Shown here piece by piece: positions 23,988 to 38,018 of a DNA stretch of 64,000 nt. The first letter of the stretch is position 1; every line of letters starts with the position of its first letter. The stretch is from the NCBI RefSeq assembly GCF_028389875.1, contig NC_084663.1, forward strand, positions 14,646,666-14,710,665. Reading direction: 5' to 3'. A program made the position numbers and the translations under genes. Under the pieces are notes generated by a model that was given only the letters and a program-made list of their open reading frames with translations, was not told where the DNA came from and ran no database searches. The DNA comes from Rhea pennata (Eukaryota > Chordata > Aves > Rheiformes > Rheidae).

Positions 23988-26900
23988 ATTATAGATAGCT
24001 ATAGCATTGTGAAGTACCTAAATCATGCCAAGAAAGTGTATTTTGGAAAAAGTACCTGTTAATAGTTATGGAAGTCCTGATAGGCCTTGTGGCATTCACT
24101 AGGAAATGCATTTTTTTTAAACTCACTATATCTTTAATTCAGCACCTTGCCACACCTACTCATGTGAAAATACACTGCATTACATTAATGTTACAAAGAA
24201 TGCCATTGTAAATAGTTTAACTTAACTACAAAGAGATTCTGATCAGAGAATTAGGAACTGAATAATTAAAAACGCACACTTCCTCTTCAGCATCTCCTTT
24301 TCTTCACTTCCCGGTTCTTTTTTCTTAGCTGTTTATTGCGTTGAATCTAAAAGAAGCTAAAACAAAAAACAAATCACAAACTTCCTAATGTTATGTTTGA
24401 TTTTAAATGTTTATTTTTTCTTTCTTGAATGTGGCTTTGCCTCACATCATGTTACATTAGCAGAGAAAAATAATTTGCATCCATTTACCCAAAGGGATTT
24501 AACAATGAGAAGTCCGCTTATATCCAAAGCGGGCAGCTTCCTAGCTCTCCTTGCTGACAGGGCATCTACTCAGCTAATTTCCACACCTCTTCATGAGCTC
24601 CTGCTGCCAGACCTGCAACCATGTTAAGAATAAGGCAGTTCCTCTCCAAATACATTTCCCAGGATCTTTTCACAATATCAGACTTCAGATCATGACATCC
24701 TTTCTACTGATTAGTGACAGATCATCTGAACTCTATTCATACCCATTTGGAAAGACAAACCTGAATGCAATCGCAGAATGTGGCAACAGCTGGAGCTCAG
24801 AGTGGGCTCTTGGACATGACTAGGAAAATGTTTTATATAAACATTTCTCTTTTTTTAAAAAAGGCAAAAAGTTAACTGCTATAATGCTGAGACTAAGTAT
24901 TGATGCACAAGCCAGTTACTACAAGCCAACAGCTCTGCAGGGATTATCTAGGCACATGCTCTCAACTACCCCTTTGTTTCCTTAAATGGGAATATGCTAC
25001 TTTTTAATTACCTCATGCTTACTATTGGGGATTATAGAGAAAAGCATGCACACACAATCTGTGCAACAGCTGATGGGTGGGATGTGAAGCATCCATTTGA
25101 ATTCAGTCTTCAGTGGTTAACAAAGTGTATGTGTTGCCCTTGCACCTCAGCACTGTCAGTTCTTATGCATACTCAGTGCACAGATTTCAATCCACACACC
25201 TAACCGGCATATGTTATTATGTGCCTTTATCTTGTCAAAACATTACAATAAAACTGCCAGTCTTCTAGAAAACTGTTACTACGTTATTCATTGAGGAGTA
25301 ATTCAGATGTGTGGTAACCTGAAGAAGACAATTTACTCCCGCATTTGTTTGAGATCTCCCCCCTCCTTCCTCCACTTCGGATGTTTTGCTTTCTTTCATT
25401 TGATAGTTTAGGTAAACGTGCAAATGCTCTTTCACTAGCAGCTGCATCAGACCTGTCACTGTCAGATTTTCAAACACCGAGCTTGAGCTGTGCAGCCACA
25501 AGGAGCCCTTTGTTGTTATTTTACAGTAGGCAGATTTAGCGAAAGAACAACGACACGCTTCGTTCAAATTATTAAGGATAATATCCTGTACTTGCAAATG
25601 ACTGATTTTTCTTTGGAGGCTTGTCTCTGAATTTTAGGTTAGCTATTTCAGCCATATAAACCCTACAAGTAAAACTATGCTGTCTTTTGTAGAGCTTCAC
25701 TCTACACTCTGCAAAAGCTCTAACTACTACAAGCAAACTTTCTTTCTTTCTTCATCTCAGCCTGGAGCTGTTTCCCATCCTCTTCATGAAAGGGAAAAGC
25801 AGGCAATGAGACTTCACTGGTCAAAGGAAAAGCACCTCTTACATCATCCTCAATACTCTGCAGGTTCCCCAATGCCCATCTGGGTTATTCATCACAGAGC
25901 ACCAGATACAATTGTGAAATGGTCCCTTCATAGCAAACAACATAGCTAAGAAACACATGATGGATAGTCCCTTAAGCAGGGCAAGAACTTCCAAGGGTTG
26001 GAAGGGCTCTGCTGGAACTGGCCCTTCCATCCCTTCCTCTGGCACTGCTGCTGCTCAAAGGCAGGCATGTTCCAGCTGAGACCCAGAAAAATTCTACCTG
26101 AGGCCTAAAGGAAATTCTAGTCTTTACCGGGTTAAATTCAAGCATGCCATCATGTACGTGCACATAACTCTTAGCAACTTCAGAGCAGGTACAATAAAAA
26201 GGATCAAATTAGGGTTTTGTACATATTTTGTTGTTGTGACTAACAACTATCAGATTTATCTTAAAAGCAAAATAACATATATACAATATTAGTTCTATGC
26301 ACTTATGCAGCATTTTGGTTTTGATTGTTTGAAAATTTCTCACAGGTATTACTTGTCCTCTACAGAAACACCGCATAGACAGGAATCTCCAGTCTGAAAA
26401 ATAAAAAACTGAAAGGGACATAGCAGAGAGCTATAAAATCAAGTGCTACGGATGGCAATTGTTCACTTTTCTTCCAAATTAAAGTTCATAGGAAAGATGA
26501 ACAAAAAAGCGGTTCTTCACACATGGCACAGTCAATTGCCTGCACTCCTTGCCAAAGGAGTGAATTCTAGGAGTTTGTACTGGTGTCAGCAAAAAGACTA
26601 GACAATCCTGAAAATGAAATCTGTGAAGGTTTACTGAACACACAAAACCCACCAACAGCACAGGAGGCCTCTGAGGCGCAAGTGGTAGGCACTAGGAGGG
26701 CAATGAAAAACCTAGTATTTATACTGGTCTTTTCCTTGGACTTTGCTCAAGGCATCTGCTTGGGGTGTCTGCTGGAGAAAGGACACTGAGCTTGGCAGAT
26801 CTTCAACCATACTCAATATGGCCATTCTTGTTTCATATCCTAATTACCACAATGGGAAATGATTACAGTTCTCAGGAGTTTTCAGGCTGAGAGTTACACT

Positions 26901-27463
26901 GATAGAAACCGCTAGAGTGAATGACTATGACTAGATGACAATGACTAGACATGTCACCAGAAAGTGTCAGGTAGTCCAGTCTAAAACAAGCCTGAAATAA
27001 TCAACACTTAACCCCTGAAGAGATGCAGCACGTTTTCCTGATATTGTGCAGCAGAAGGAGATGATCAAAAACATGTAACATAGTCCAGATCAAAAAGAAA
27101 TCCAAACTTGCATCGTATTTGTTAGAGTATATTTCAAGACTTGACTTACACTTTTTCCCACAGAAATTTAACAGTTCACAAACATTACTGCTTTTGAGTA
27201 AATCTTAAACTTTCCGGAGAGACAAATAAGGTGAAAGTCACTTTTGTAAGCTCTTTCTATGTATATCGTGTAGTTGGAGTGAACTTTGTGCATTCATGAG
27301 GAAGGAACTCCTACACATTAGAATTACGTTTGACCATGATGCCAGTACCCAGGCATACCCTTGTCTCTGTGCAAACTCGGTTTAACCAAGTCTGAAACAC
27401 TGCCGCATGCATGGTACATGCACACTCTGCATTCCCCTGAAGTTGTATCTCAAGGAGAGTTAT

Positions 27464-27478
27464 CACAAGAGGGCGCCT
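27464..27478 (+). promoter_or_regulatory. CTCF-like motif
   Basis: CACAAGAGGGCGCC resembles the CTCF core more closely than the 23.97 kb site because it keeps the GGGCGCC end. It is in forward orientation, about 23 kb left of the CpG island. Motif match only. Confidence 0.25.
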
Positions 27479-28020
27479 GATGTCCCAAATATCCAGAGCC
27501 TGATCATATACTGCCTTTTCTGCAATAGTATGTCATATATCTAACGTCAAGTTCTGATCAAAAACTGATTGCTGGGGGGTGGATGGAAAAGGGCACAAAG
27601 CCAGGAGTAACACCATAGCTGCTTGTGGCTGGGCCTCAGATTTGCTAACGTACCAAGAACACCAGGGAACACTTTCCCTGTCCCAAAGACCGGATTCTGT
27701 TAATGACTCCGCCTTTCCTAAATAAAGGCTGCTATTAGGTTGTATGAAAAAAACTGCCATTTGCAAGACTTAAATGGTAGGAAGAGGCAGAAATGTCTTA
27801 AGAAAATGGTAAGACAAAAGCCAAAAAGGTTAAATATCTTTAAGTTAAATTTAGCCTGGCAACTGCCCAAACTATGAATTCTGGCAGATTGCTGGTTATA
27901 ACAGAAGCCACTTCCTCTGCAGCAACAGGCAGTCAACGCTATTGTGCGCTTCCTGGGGATGGGCTTTGCGGTGTTTCAGACCGAAGCCACAAAACATTGC
28001 TTATACAGAGCTAAGTGATT

Positions 28021-28055
28021 AAAAAAAAAAAAAGAAAAAAGAAAGAAAAAGAAAA
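28021..28055 (+). repeat. A-rich purine tract
   Basis: A13 followed by GA6, GA3, GA5, GA4-type units gives 35 uninterrupted purines. It is the leftmost of the long A-rich tracts that continue on the + strand up to the CpG island. Confidence 0.85.
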
Positions 28056-28189
28056 CACTAACAGAAAGCCCACCAGTGGCACTTCAGGGAATTCTCCCAT
28101 GCGTATCCACCTCAGAAATGAATTGGGATATTTTTCTCCCTCCCTTCATTTTAACACATAGATTTCTATCACTGGAAACTTTCTGGAGA

Positions 28190-28620
28190 ACAGCTACTCA
28201 CGCAGTGCAGCCTCTGCCATCGTAACCCAAGTATTTTTATGGAAGAGCAGCAGGTCTGAGAATACCCTCAGGGACGTGCCGGGGGCTGCCCGCTCCCCTC
28301 CTGGCGGTGCACTCCTCTCTCTCCGCAGCAGGGCTGCGACAGGAATACAGCTCGTGTCCTCGCAGCCTTCCCGCAACAGGCAGAAGGCTCACAGGGATGG
28401 AGAGCCCTGAGTCCCCTTGGCAGGGCCTGCTGCTCTCCTTGACCACAGAAGGAGCAGTAGGAAGCCGGGACTTTCGCAGCACTTTCTGGCAGCTTTCAGC
28501 ACTGCCTGCCAGTAGGGATGCACGTGAAGCTCCTGTTGCAGCTTTCCGCTGTTTTGTTCACTTGAAAGGTGGGCATCTTCCCCATCCATTCCTTCCTTCT
28601 ACAGCTCCACATGGGGCTAC
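28190..28620. other. Moderately CpG-rich patch
   Basis: GC and CpG content rise locally (GGGACGTGCCGGGGG, CTCCGCAGCAGGGCTGCGAC). Overlapping frames on both strands look like chance. It is too weak to call a promoter; a small intragenic or intergenic CpG patch is the safest description. Confidence 0.25.
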
Positions 28621-28866
28621 AGAGCAGGAAGCAGGCATTACACAGGCTCCAGGTGCTCTAAGTGAAGAGCTGATCAAGTAGATAGCATGGGGGAAGGACC
28701 TGCTGCCACCTGCTCCTCTTGCTGTGCTCCTTACTGAGGCATAGAGCAGACTGGAAAAGGGGAGCCTCCGTGTAGCACCCAGAAAGACGGAGCCAGGTCA
28801 TTTGGTAGGGAAGAGGTAGAGTTCTTGCAGAGGGTCGGTAAGAGTGTGCAACCACGTTTTCCCCGT

Positions 28867-28881
28867 GGGGGGGGGGGGGGG
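28867..28881 (+). repeat. G15 homopolymer
   Basis: Fifteen consecutive G. Similar long G or C runs lie at 37104-37118 (C15), 40380-40394 (G15), 42917-42928 (C12) and 47866-47878 (G13). The lengths of such runs are unreliable in assembled sequence. Confidence 0.85.
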
Positions 28882-29293
28882 ACGACGAGAATGACATTAT
28901 ACTAATATAGGAGACAGGAAACAACAAAGCATAAAAAAAAAAAACCACTGAAAGTGAATACACATATATATATATGAAGGGTTACCAGGAGCACTAACAA
29001 CTGAACTAAACGGAAAACAAGAAAAAGGACCTGGTTCATCTAACTCCTTCCAGTTTTAGTAATCTCTAGTGCCACTCATAACAGTAAAGCAGTAAAAATA
29101 GGTCCTCAGGCATATAGTGTTCAAGGCCTTTAAACGTCACATAGAAAAATGAAGATTTTTTTTTCCCCCCTAGGTGATGGTGACCTTCTAATGTCTTACC
29201 CTGGCATACAATCTGAATTCAGTATTTTGACACAAGTTTGAGAACCTAGATAGACAGGCTGGAATTTCTAATTCCCCTACTTTTTTCATGGAA

Positions 29294-29473
29294 TTACACT
29301 ACTTCACTGCCAAGGATCTTGGTGGGCCAGTCCTGATTTGTCTTTACTAAGTGGCTTCTTTTCTCTCCGTTCCAGAAAAGTGCACTGAGGTCCTCATCTA
29401 CCTCAACGCTGCGGTCCAATCTAAGTATAGACTTCTTTATAGTTATGCAAGAGAAAGGCACTTTTATTTCATC
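29294..29473 (-). CDS. Candidate terminal coding exon, unrecognised protein
   Basis: The minus strand is open for 60 codons and ends in TAA at 29294-29296. The translation is well mixed and protein-like, with KKSILRLDRSVEVDEDLSAL followed by FWNGEKRSHLV near its centre and ILGSEVV at the end. The open stretch begins just after a possible acceptor (TTACCTTAAAATGAG read on the minus strand), whose pyrimidine tract is weak. It lies 22 kb left of the divergent CpG island and at about the place where the + strand A-run pattern begins, so it could be the last coding exon of the leftward gene. I do not recognise the family and found no nearby AATAAA on the minus strand. A 60-codon open stretch can arise by chance. 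Confidence 0.22.
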   Translation of the reverse strand, partial: DEIKVPFSCITIKKSILRLDRSVEVDEDLSALFWNGEKRSHLVKTNQDWPTKILGSEVV

Positions 29474-32400
29474 TCATTTTAAGGTAAACATGTGAACAGG
29501 ATCATCTGAAGTGCACTTCTATCAAAAGGCAATATACTGATTCTAGAATTATCCAGAAAGCAAAGCTCCACCACCAGGTTAGGTGTGGAATGAAGCTCTC
29601 CTCTTAGCTGAAAGGGTTTGCAAACACACCTGCCCCACACAGCCATGGGTGCCATCAGCAGGCAGCTCCTGCTCCCACAGCCGGGGCTCGTGGGCACCTC
29701 TCCCCACATCAGCACACGTCCTCCCGCTGCTGCCTGCGGCAGCTGACAACACAAGCAGCCGTGCTCAGCGCCACAGGGTAAGGCTCAGCTGGGGGCAAAG
29801 GCTGCCTCCAATGCTCGCAGCTGTCTGGACAGTTAACAACCGGGTACAACTTATAGGTGCTGTTTCACAAAACAGCAAAGCCAACCTCATCACCAACTGC
29901 TGCTAAAAGGAGAAGTTCCTGTTTCGTCATCCCTTGCACTAGCCCTGGGGCTCATCTGACCCCACAATAAGCTGGTCAGAGCTAACCTGGCATCAGACTA
30001 GCACTGCAAGAAAAGTGAAGAGTTTTCTGCTCAATCAGCTCACTGAGTTCAACTGAATGCTAGCACTGGTACACGGGTGTACCGCGGGAGGGAAGGAAGC
30101 AGATACTGGCAGGGGTATGCAAGCCACTTTGCTGAATCATTGAATAACACACTACACTACCGAACAGGTTTAACTAAATTGGCAAAGACCCCCATAGGGG
30201 CATCTGTCTGGCTTATAAATTGTTATTACGAAGTGATTATATTGATTCTTCTCAATTCAGTAGTGTCCCGGTTTGCGGATTTCAGTTAGTTTCAATATCA
30301 CAAAACTAATGACCTAGTAAGGCAAATGGGGCAGCTCACAGCAGAGCTGTTGTTTCAACGCTGCACGCAGAAGCTGACAGAGATCACTCATTGAGTACAC
30401 TTCCAGTTCTCCCAAGATTTCTATGCTGTTTCCTACATATTCCATCTTAATTTAAATCAGTACTAACAACATTGCAGGATTCTTTGGGCTGAGGTCATGG
30501 ATATATGGCTCTGCTTCTTCACTGGTCTGTAGTGCAGGATGTGTACAATATAAAGTAAATACTACAGCCTTGAAATGTCATTCCACTCTAATGGTTGTTT
30601 ATACTGTGGCATTTCCTATAAAATAAGTGATCCTACATAGAACTTATGAATAATAACAGCAGCACCTGCTTGCATCTCACTTCATAAGACATTTTCAGTT
30701 TCCTGCTATCATACCCACACATTCTACTGAATGTTTGGAAAACACAGTAATTAAATGTGCCATTACTTCCCCTCATAGTTTAGCATCTCCAGATTTATAG
30801 GCTCTGATATCAAAATATAATTAATTGCCTTAAACTTTGAGAAATCCAATCCAACAGTCCTATCCAATTTTTACAACTCTCACAAGGTTGAAATATAGTG
30901 AATATACTGCTCTTTCCCATAGCAAGTATGATGAAAGATCAACTCAGGCCTCAGTTTTTAAATGGGTTTCTAAATGAAATACACCTAGAGACCAGTGGCC
31001 TTTCAAGTAAGTTTCAACATCAAGCAGGATTAAATAGTCCTAGAATAACTAGCAGGTTTTTTTGCAGACTGCCATCAAGTTTAGAAGGCCTGCTCCTTCC
31101 CAGTTATACCCCCCATCTACCAGTTTAAAAAGGAAATGCATCAGACCTGCTAGAAATTGAAGCTGTTTACATCTGTGACAGTAACTCCTGATGTATTTGC
31201 AGCTGCTTGTGGTATGAGGCACAGGCCCAAAATCTTACCTCCCTTAACATTTTTGTAAAGGCCTTCCACATCGAAACAAAAATCAACCCCATTCTACCCA
31301 GAAAGATAATAGCTACTATTGATTTAGAATCTGTAACAAACAACTCCAACTGTTGCAGGGAATTTATGAATAAATTAATTCACTGCTTTCGATTTCAGCA
31401 GGAACTGGGCTGGGTACTCTGTTCCTGGAGCCGTTGAAGTGAGGTTAAGAGAACAGGTACAGAAACAGATAGCAGACCTTCTGGCTTACGTTTCTTCAGA
31501 ATTCTTAGTGCTGTAGCTGTTCAAAGTTTTGCACAAAGACTAATTAAAACCAGTTTAACAGTTTCTGTTCAGAGTCACCTCTGAAGAAAGGTAATCAAAG
31601 TAAGTATAAGGCTGCTATATATTAAGGCACTCATCTCTATCCTGCAGAAATATTTGTATCTCCCTCCTCAAGGTAACCCACTAACACATAGGCAACATGA
31701 CTAAGTTGGGTCAGTCTGGAACACACACATGTGAATCTATGAATTCCTTTTGTTTTTAGGAGGAACACTTACAATCATAACCTGCCTGTGAAGCTCCATG
31801 CTGCAGTAGAAAGTAGCATCTCTAGAAAGCTAAGAGGCCATTAGCCTCTACAGTCCTATCACTGGCATTAATAGAATTGCCACCAACAGAATCATTATTT
31901 GACTAGTATCTGCTGGAGATGTAGAACACAAAACCCTCACAGTCTTGCTTTTTAAAAAAAAGCATGGAAGAAAGACACAGTGAAAAGAACCTGAGTCTGC
32001 CCTGATATATCAGTGTAGTCCAACGGAGCAGTGATAACAGCCTGAATTACCGAGGCAGTAACTGGAAGCAGACTGCTAGGTAGCAGAACTGTAAACACTC
32101 CTCAGAGGCCAATATGAAAGAATTTAGTCTCAATGAGGAACTTCCATGTGTTCAATCTACAGACTGAATCAGTCATAAGTTGTGTGTCTTCAACACAACA
32201 GGCTGCACAGGATTATGCAATTATTGAAATACATTATCCACCAATATAACTTCATTGCTCACTGGAGCATGAAGGTTTTTAGGTTCAACTAGCTACTTAT
32301 CCTTGAACCATTTCATGACAGCACTGGGCCACTTTCAGTAATAATGTATATTTACTGAGGGATAGAACTGCATGTTAACTACAGATTTTTGGCAGCTATA

Positions 32401-33353
32401 GCCACATCATGAGACTGGTCACTTCCTGCTACACAGACACTGAAAAAAAAAAGACAGAAAAGGATTAGTTTTCCATAACTTGCAGTTGGGTGTGTCCTTC
32501 TAAAAACACTGCAAAGGGGACTCTATTGTGCCAGCCAGCCCAAGAGGAAGGCACTCCCCAAAACACAGGGACCATGTAATTGCTCTTGCACCTTCCAAAA
32601 GGAGCAGAGCACATGCTCCCATCCAAACACAGCCCTGTTTGCTGAGCTTATGTTGACATGAGGAGAGTCATCCCTTGCTAGGGCACAGTCAATCTAGAGC
32701 ACACAGGAGCTACAGATGAAAAAGCAAAACTCATCCTGAGGGAACTTCTGTTTACTTGAATATCTTCTCTATAATCATATTTTATGGGCCACATGTTTTG
32801 GGAATGCTGAACAGTCAGGAGACTGGCAGTGACCAAAGGGAGGTATTTCCTTCCAAAAACTGCTGAAAACCAGGATACAGCCTTAAACACTCTCAAAGCA
32901 GCCTTATGCTTAGCTATATAAGCACCACCATGATTAAAGTTTTGCTCTTAAGTAGGTATTGAACTTCACCAAACAATATTTTTGTTGTTGCTTTTTTCTA
33001 AATAATTAAGAAAAAACAATACCAAGGTTTAAAATTCACTTCGAAAAATATTTTTCTGTCTGGAAGTGAAAAATAACACCTTGCTTTTTAAAAATGTGAT
33101 CCAAGATGGTAACACACAAAATGGGGGGAGGGGGGCCCACAGGTCTTTATCCTCTTCAATCCTACAACTCCTTCCTTTACAAATAGCTCCATTAATTTGT
33201 AGGCAGAATAGCACACAACTCACCAGTAGGTGTGAGTGGCAGATTTAGAAACACTAACCACCCTATCTCTTTGGGTGGGATAGCAGACCCAGATATGCCG
33301 TTCTCTTTTTACAGTAATGACTAAGCAGAGATGAAGCAGTGTCAGGAGGAAAG

Positions 33354-33387
33354 AAAAAAAAAAAAAAAAAAAAAAACACACACACAC
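33354..33387 (+). repeat. A23 plus (CA)n microsatellite
   Basis: A run of 23 A at 33354-33376 passes directly into CACACACACAC. No processed-gene sequence is apparent upstream. Confidence 0.85.
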
Positions 33388-36236
33388 AGCTCAAGTTATT
33401 ACCAAACTTGCATTCCTTCTAACTTTTCTTCCCTTAAAGACAGGAGATAGTTATTTTTATGTTGTGCTTATGCGGCCACACCACTATCAGGCTTAGTATG
33501 ACAATCATCAATTGACTCACGTAAAACAGGGCAACGTTTTACTAGTTTACTGATTAAATTATTTTGTTTTCTAATCAGGAAATCTAATGTGTTGAATTCC
33601 TCCCCTCCCCCATTTCAGTAAGAGTATTTAGTATCTGGCAGGACCAAGCACCTTTTAAGCTGCCATTCCTTTGCATTAGTGTTTTCTGTATAGTACTTTG
33701 AACAAGAGGTTAGACAAAAAAATATAGTGACTTATAATCTTGAAGAACAATGGGCATTTCTGTGAACTGCTTTTCTACACAGGATGTGGGATGGGCCTCC
33801 TTGAGCTTGTGTAATCTGTCTGGAAGTCCAAAAACCACACTCTGAAAACATGCTTTTCCTTCAACAAATAGTCACACACACAGCTTGTCTAATGTTAGTT
33901 TACATGGCTTTCATTCACCAACATGGAAAATTTCCATTTAGAAATGCTTTAAAAATATTATTATCTCAAATACAATACACAGAACTTCTTATATAAAAGC
34001 CTTTACTTTGTTTTAATTCCACCACTGACTGTATTTAGGGGTGGATATGTCACTTATTTAAAATGGGAGCTAGGAGCTGCATCTCTAGTAGTGTTTTAAA
34101 TGCCAGTGTCACATCCTCTGATCATTTGAGCCCCGAAACAAAAAACAAAGGCACTGGAATCAATTTAATCTAATACACTGGGAAGGATTTGTAAGTTAAA
34201 CATTCAGATTATCCTACGAACTAATTTTTTACAATCAGAGCATCTAGAAAAACCATCAGGTTTAGATACCTAGGCAGCCCTTCTGAGTCCCTTATACTCT
34301 GCTGAAAAATAATTCTTCCTCCGAGTGTGCACCAAAACAGTCCTGCTTGTAGGGAAGGAGTATACGTACTGTGCAAGGACAGGACCAAGTATAATAGAGA
34401 CTAAGACATGTGGAAAGCATGGTTTCCTCCACATTTGACATCTGGCATGGCAAGGTAAATTAAAAAAAAAAGGAGACAGTTATGAAGCTGCATGTTAAGA
34501 AGTGCATATTGCAGTAGCGCATTGTTTCATATTATTCCACTTTCAGACAGATTAAGCAAGGTTTCTTATTTCAAAAGCATTCCCATTTATCTAAAATAAA
34601 TTGCCTTGATGCACTGAAAAAAGGAGGAACTGCCACTTGACCACAGAAACATTTTCATCACAAATATCTGTGCTGTATTTGTAGAGATAGCACAATAATG
34701 ACATTAGAGCTTTTGGATCAGGCCTTGGACTCAGACCTCAGAAATATAACTCCCAGTAAACAGCAGGGTAATGTATCTAGGCATCAGACAGCATGTCATT
34801 GCATTTCAGAAGTGCAATGACTTAATTGGGGTCATCATCAAAAAAGAACAAGTATCAGTTATGATCCTCCTTTTAATTTCATTTCATTTACTGGAGTTAT
34901 CTGCTTGAGAATATGAACCTCTCCCTCCCCCTCTTTCCTGTTTGTCCAGCTCTTGCAGTTTTAAGACCTGGTTTATCATCAGCAATTACTGAAGTATTTT
35001 TAATACAAGTTCTCCTTTACAATTTGTGCTCATAGTAAAAATACAACCTTAAGTATAACATTAAAAATGCTGTACTATAATGAATTGTTAGGAATGGTTC
35101 CACTCTAAATAAAAAAATACATGTACAAAACCGGGTTAAGTGCTTTGAAATATTTTCCATCAACTCACCACTATAGATTCTGTTATAATATTAAGTATTT
35201 TAATTCCTCATGAAATTGGCTGGTGATTTGAAGCTTCATTATCTTTTCCAGGGCTTGGTAAATACCCTTTTAAGTTTTTTCAGTAAGTGCTTTTGAATCT
35301 ATTTTTTTTTCTTGCTGCAAGAAGGTTTTCTTTCTGTAGGAAATCAGAAGTAACAGAATTTAAGGTTGGGCAACCGGAAAAACCCCACAACTCTTCCAAC
35401 TTATTAAAACTTATTTTTGCACACTAACAGGTTTCAAGTGATTAGAAAACCTTCAAAACTTTCCCCCTTTTCCCATGCTAATTGAGATCAGTATGGTATA
35501 TTCCATTAGCCAAGTTATGAATTGAGGGATAACTATTCAGCAATATTAGACACAGCAGTTCCTACCTCATCATGCTATATTTTGACAATCAACACACTGA
35601 GTCAGAAATTACTGCATTCTATGCATAACTGTTTAACATCTGACTTCACCCTAAGCAAGTTCTCATCTGAGTACATACACTATATAAATCCAGCTCCTGT
35701 AACTTGGTACGGGAAAGTTGCAAGGAAATTCCAAAAGCTAACAGCAAGTAACGTTTCTATGATTCAACAAGTTATAGCTTTTTCCAGTGTAAAAAACACA
35801 ATATTAACCACATGAAAAAGTGGTTTTTGCCTGCATTGAAAATGCCAGGGCCACTTCAACTTTGGGTGACTGAGTCTACCACCCTGGTTAAATTCCACTG
35901 TGTATTCTTCTACTTTATCCTGTACCTTCACTTAAGTTAGTTCAAGGGTGAAAATAAGAAAGTTTTATGTTGCAGAGCCTCAGAAATCAGCTATACCAGA
36001 AAAAGCAGAGAAATTGCCCTCTGACTGGATTCACTGGGTTTTTATCTTTTTTGTTGAAAACTGTGTTATCAATATGTTTATATTTTAGCCTCTCTTTACA
36101 AAGTAAAGCAATATATCTCAGTTAAAGCTTACAGCAGTTATCCCAGCTGGATAGAAGACTACACTGGAGCAAGGTACTACTACTAGTCATGTCCTAGCCT
36201 AAATAATAATACCTGAAGAGTTCTGTTAACATCACA

Positions 36237-36239
<3 letters not shown>

Positions 36240-36271
<32 letters not shown>

Positions 36272-36290
36272 AGAGAGAGAGAGAGAGAAA
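36240..36290 (+). repeat. A29 (GA)10 purine tract
   Basis: A run of 29 A is followed by ten GA units and AAA: 51 consecutive purines. The GA part is a polypurine mirror repeat of the kind that can form triplex DNA. Confidence 0.9.
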
Positions 36291-37985
36291 TGGAAAAAAA
36301 AGTTCTATTCTGCTTCCTCTCATTCTACTCTTAATTTTTGTTAGAGAAGATTGAAGCCTGTATTCAAAGACTTCAAACCAAGTTGTGAACATCACTCTCA
36401 CTGCTAGCAATACTAGTAATTTTATTAAGGGCTGGAGCTGCCATGGAAAGGCAAGGTGGGGGCAGGGAGGAAGGAGGAAAGAACGAACCAAGTCTATGAA
36501 AGTAAGACTTGAAAGCTGTCATTAAGCTCATTGTTTTAATTACATGTTTTAATGCATGAAGTGAAAGTGAAAAAAGTTTGATGACTAGAAATACAATTGT
36601 GGAAAATCAGGTTCTACTCATTTGTTTTATGACATTATGAAGTCCAACAGCAGGAAGTGGAGAAATGTCAGAACAGACAGCCCATGCAACTAAGTTCTCT
36701 TGTTTTATAACAGTTTGTAATTTCAGGCCACATACTGTTGCCCTAATTTTTTACCAGTAATATGACAAGGAAGAACTCTTCTTCATTTGCGGCAAAAGCA
36801 GTATTGTTAACTTGTGGCAAACTAATAAAACTACAACTAACAAGAAGCTAAAAAAGGATCTCAGAATAACACTTAGCAATACCTTTATTTAGATTTTGCC
36901 CCTGCCTCAGGCTTCCTAAGTACCAGAAAAGTTTTTCATTGATTTAAAAGTTTAAAAAAAAGTTTCAGCAGCAATATTGGCCTGCAAGTAATCTGTCCTA
37001 TCACAGAACACCTCTCCCTCTATTCTGATGATTTGTGGATCCACACTGGGTTCCAGCTCAGAAATAAAGTCCTGGGGTGGAATCAACCCTCTGTTCAGAG
37101 CATCCCCCCCCCCCCCCCAATTAGCCCAAGTGAGGGCTATGGTTTGGTACTACGACAATAACCCATAGTGGTGGTGAACAACAGCAGGGGGTAAGAATAC
37201 CTTAAGCCACTACTGCCTCTCTCATATCTGCAGCAGGCCCTAATATACCACTTCGTAATTCTGGTTAAGAAAGCTGGTAGTATTCCAGCACTAAAGTTGA
37301 ACTCCTCAGTTAACATCAATTTAGTATCACTCACACCAGTTTTTACTTTGTAGATTAGAATGATTTGCTAGTTATCATTAGTTTCTTCCAAGTAGCCCTG
37401 ACAACATCTCCTGCAACCACTAGCTCAACCTTGTAACTCCATCAGCTTTCAAGAGGTTGCCTTCGTTAGTTCCACGCTTCCAAGTCCAGCAGTCATCTAC
37501 TTAGGCTTCTTGATGGCAGGTGTGAGTGGTTGAGAACCACTAAGTTTTCAGCAACTCCCCACATAAGGTTCCTTTCTGTCACTTCACCTCCTATTTGCTA
37601 CAACTGCCCCTTCTCACTTTAGGTCTTCCTTCTCCTTATACTCTCTTGGATTAGACCCTCATATTTCTCTGCTCGACATCCTCCTGTCACCAGTTCCTAA
37701 CCCCCTCCTTTGATTCATTCCCAGAGCTACCTTCATTCCTGAAGTCCTTAATGCCTCTTAGGAGTTTCTTAATACACTCCTTCACCCTTGGTACACTTTA
37801 CTCCATTTCCCTAGCCTACATATGCCAATTTACCACTTTTTTATTTTATTGATCTTCTGATCAACAGATGCTTTGAATCACATTTTTTTTTCTTTTCTGC
37901 TCAGATGTTCGGTTAATTAGAAGCAATTCTAACAGCTAACACACACTCTTACACCCAGCTTAGAGCAATCCAGTATCTTTTAGAC

Positions 37986-38018
37986 AAAAAAAAAAAAAAA
38001 AAACAAAACAAAAAAAAA
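37986..38018 (+). repeat. A18 and A-rich satellite
   Basis: A18 followed by CAAAAC and A9, an impure A-rich simple repeat on the + strand. Confidence 0.8.

Larger units (their letters stand above)
17301..28020. other. Long AT-richer non-coding stretch
   Basis: About 10.7 kb with no recognised gene. Short open frames are scattered on both strands (for example 110 codons on the minus strand at 25265-25597), none with recognisable domains or paired strong splice sites. The only sites I would single out are the CTCF-like motifs listed separately. It may be intergenic or intronic. Confidence 0.45.

Noticed and set aside
25265-25597. 110-codon minus-strand frame
   Set aside because: It is one of the longer frames in AT-rich DNA, but it has no domain, no initiation context and no paired splice sites.
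25980-26070. Possible third CR1 fragment (GGGTTGGAAGGGCTCTGCTGG)
   Set aside because: Only a short resemblance to the CR1 GTTGGAAGGGACCTCTGG block; the flanks do not continue the match.
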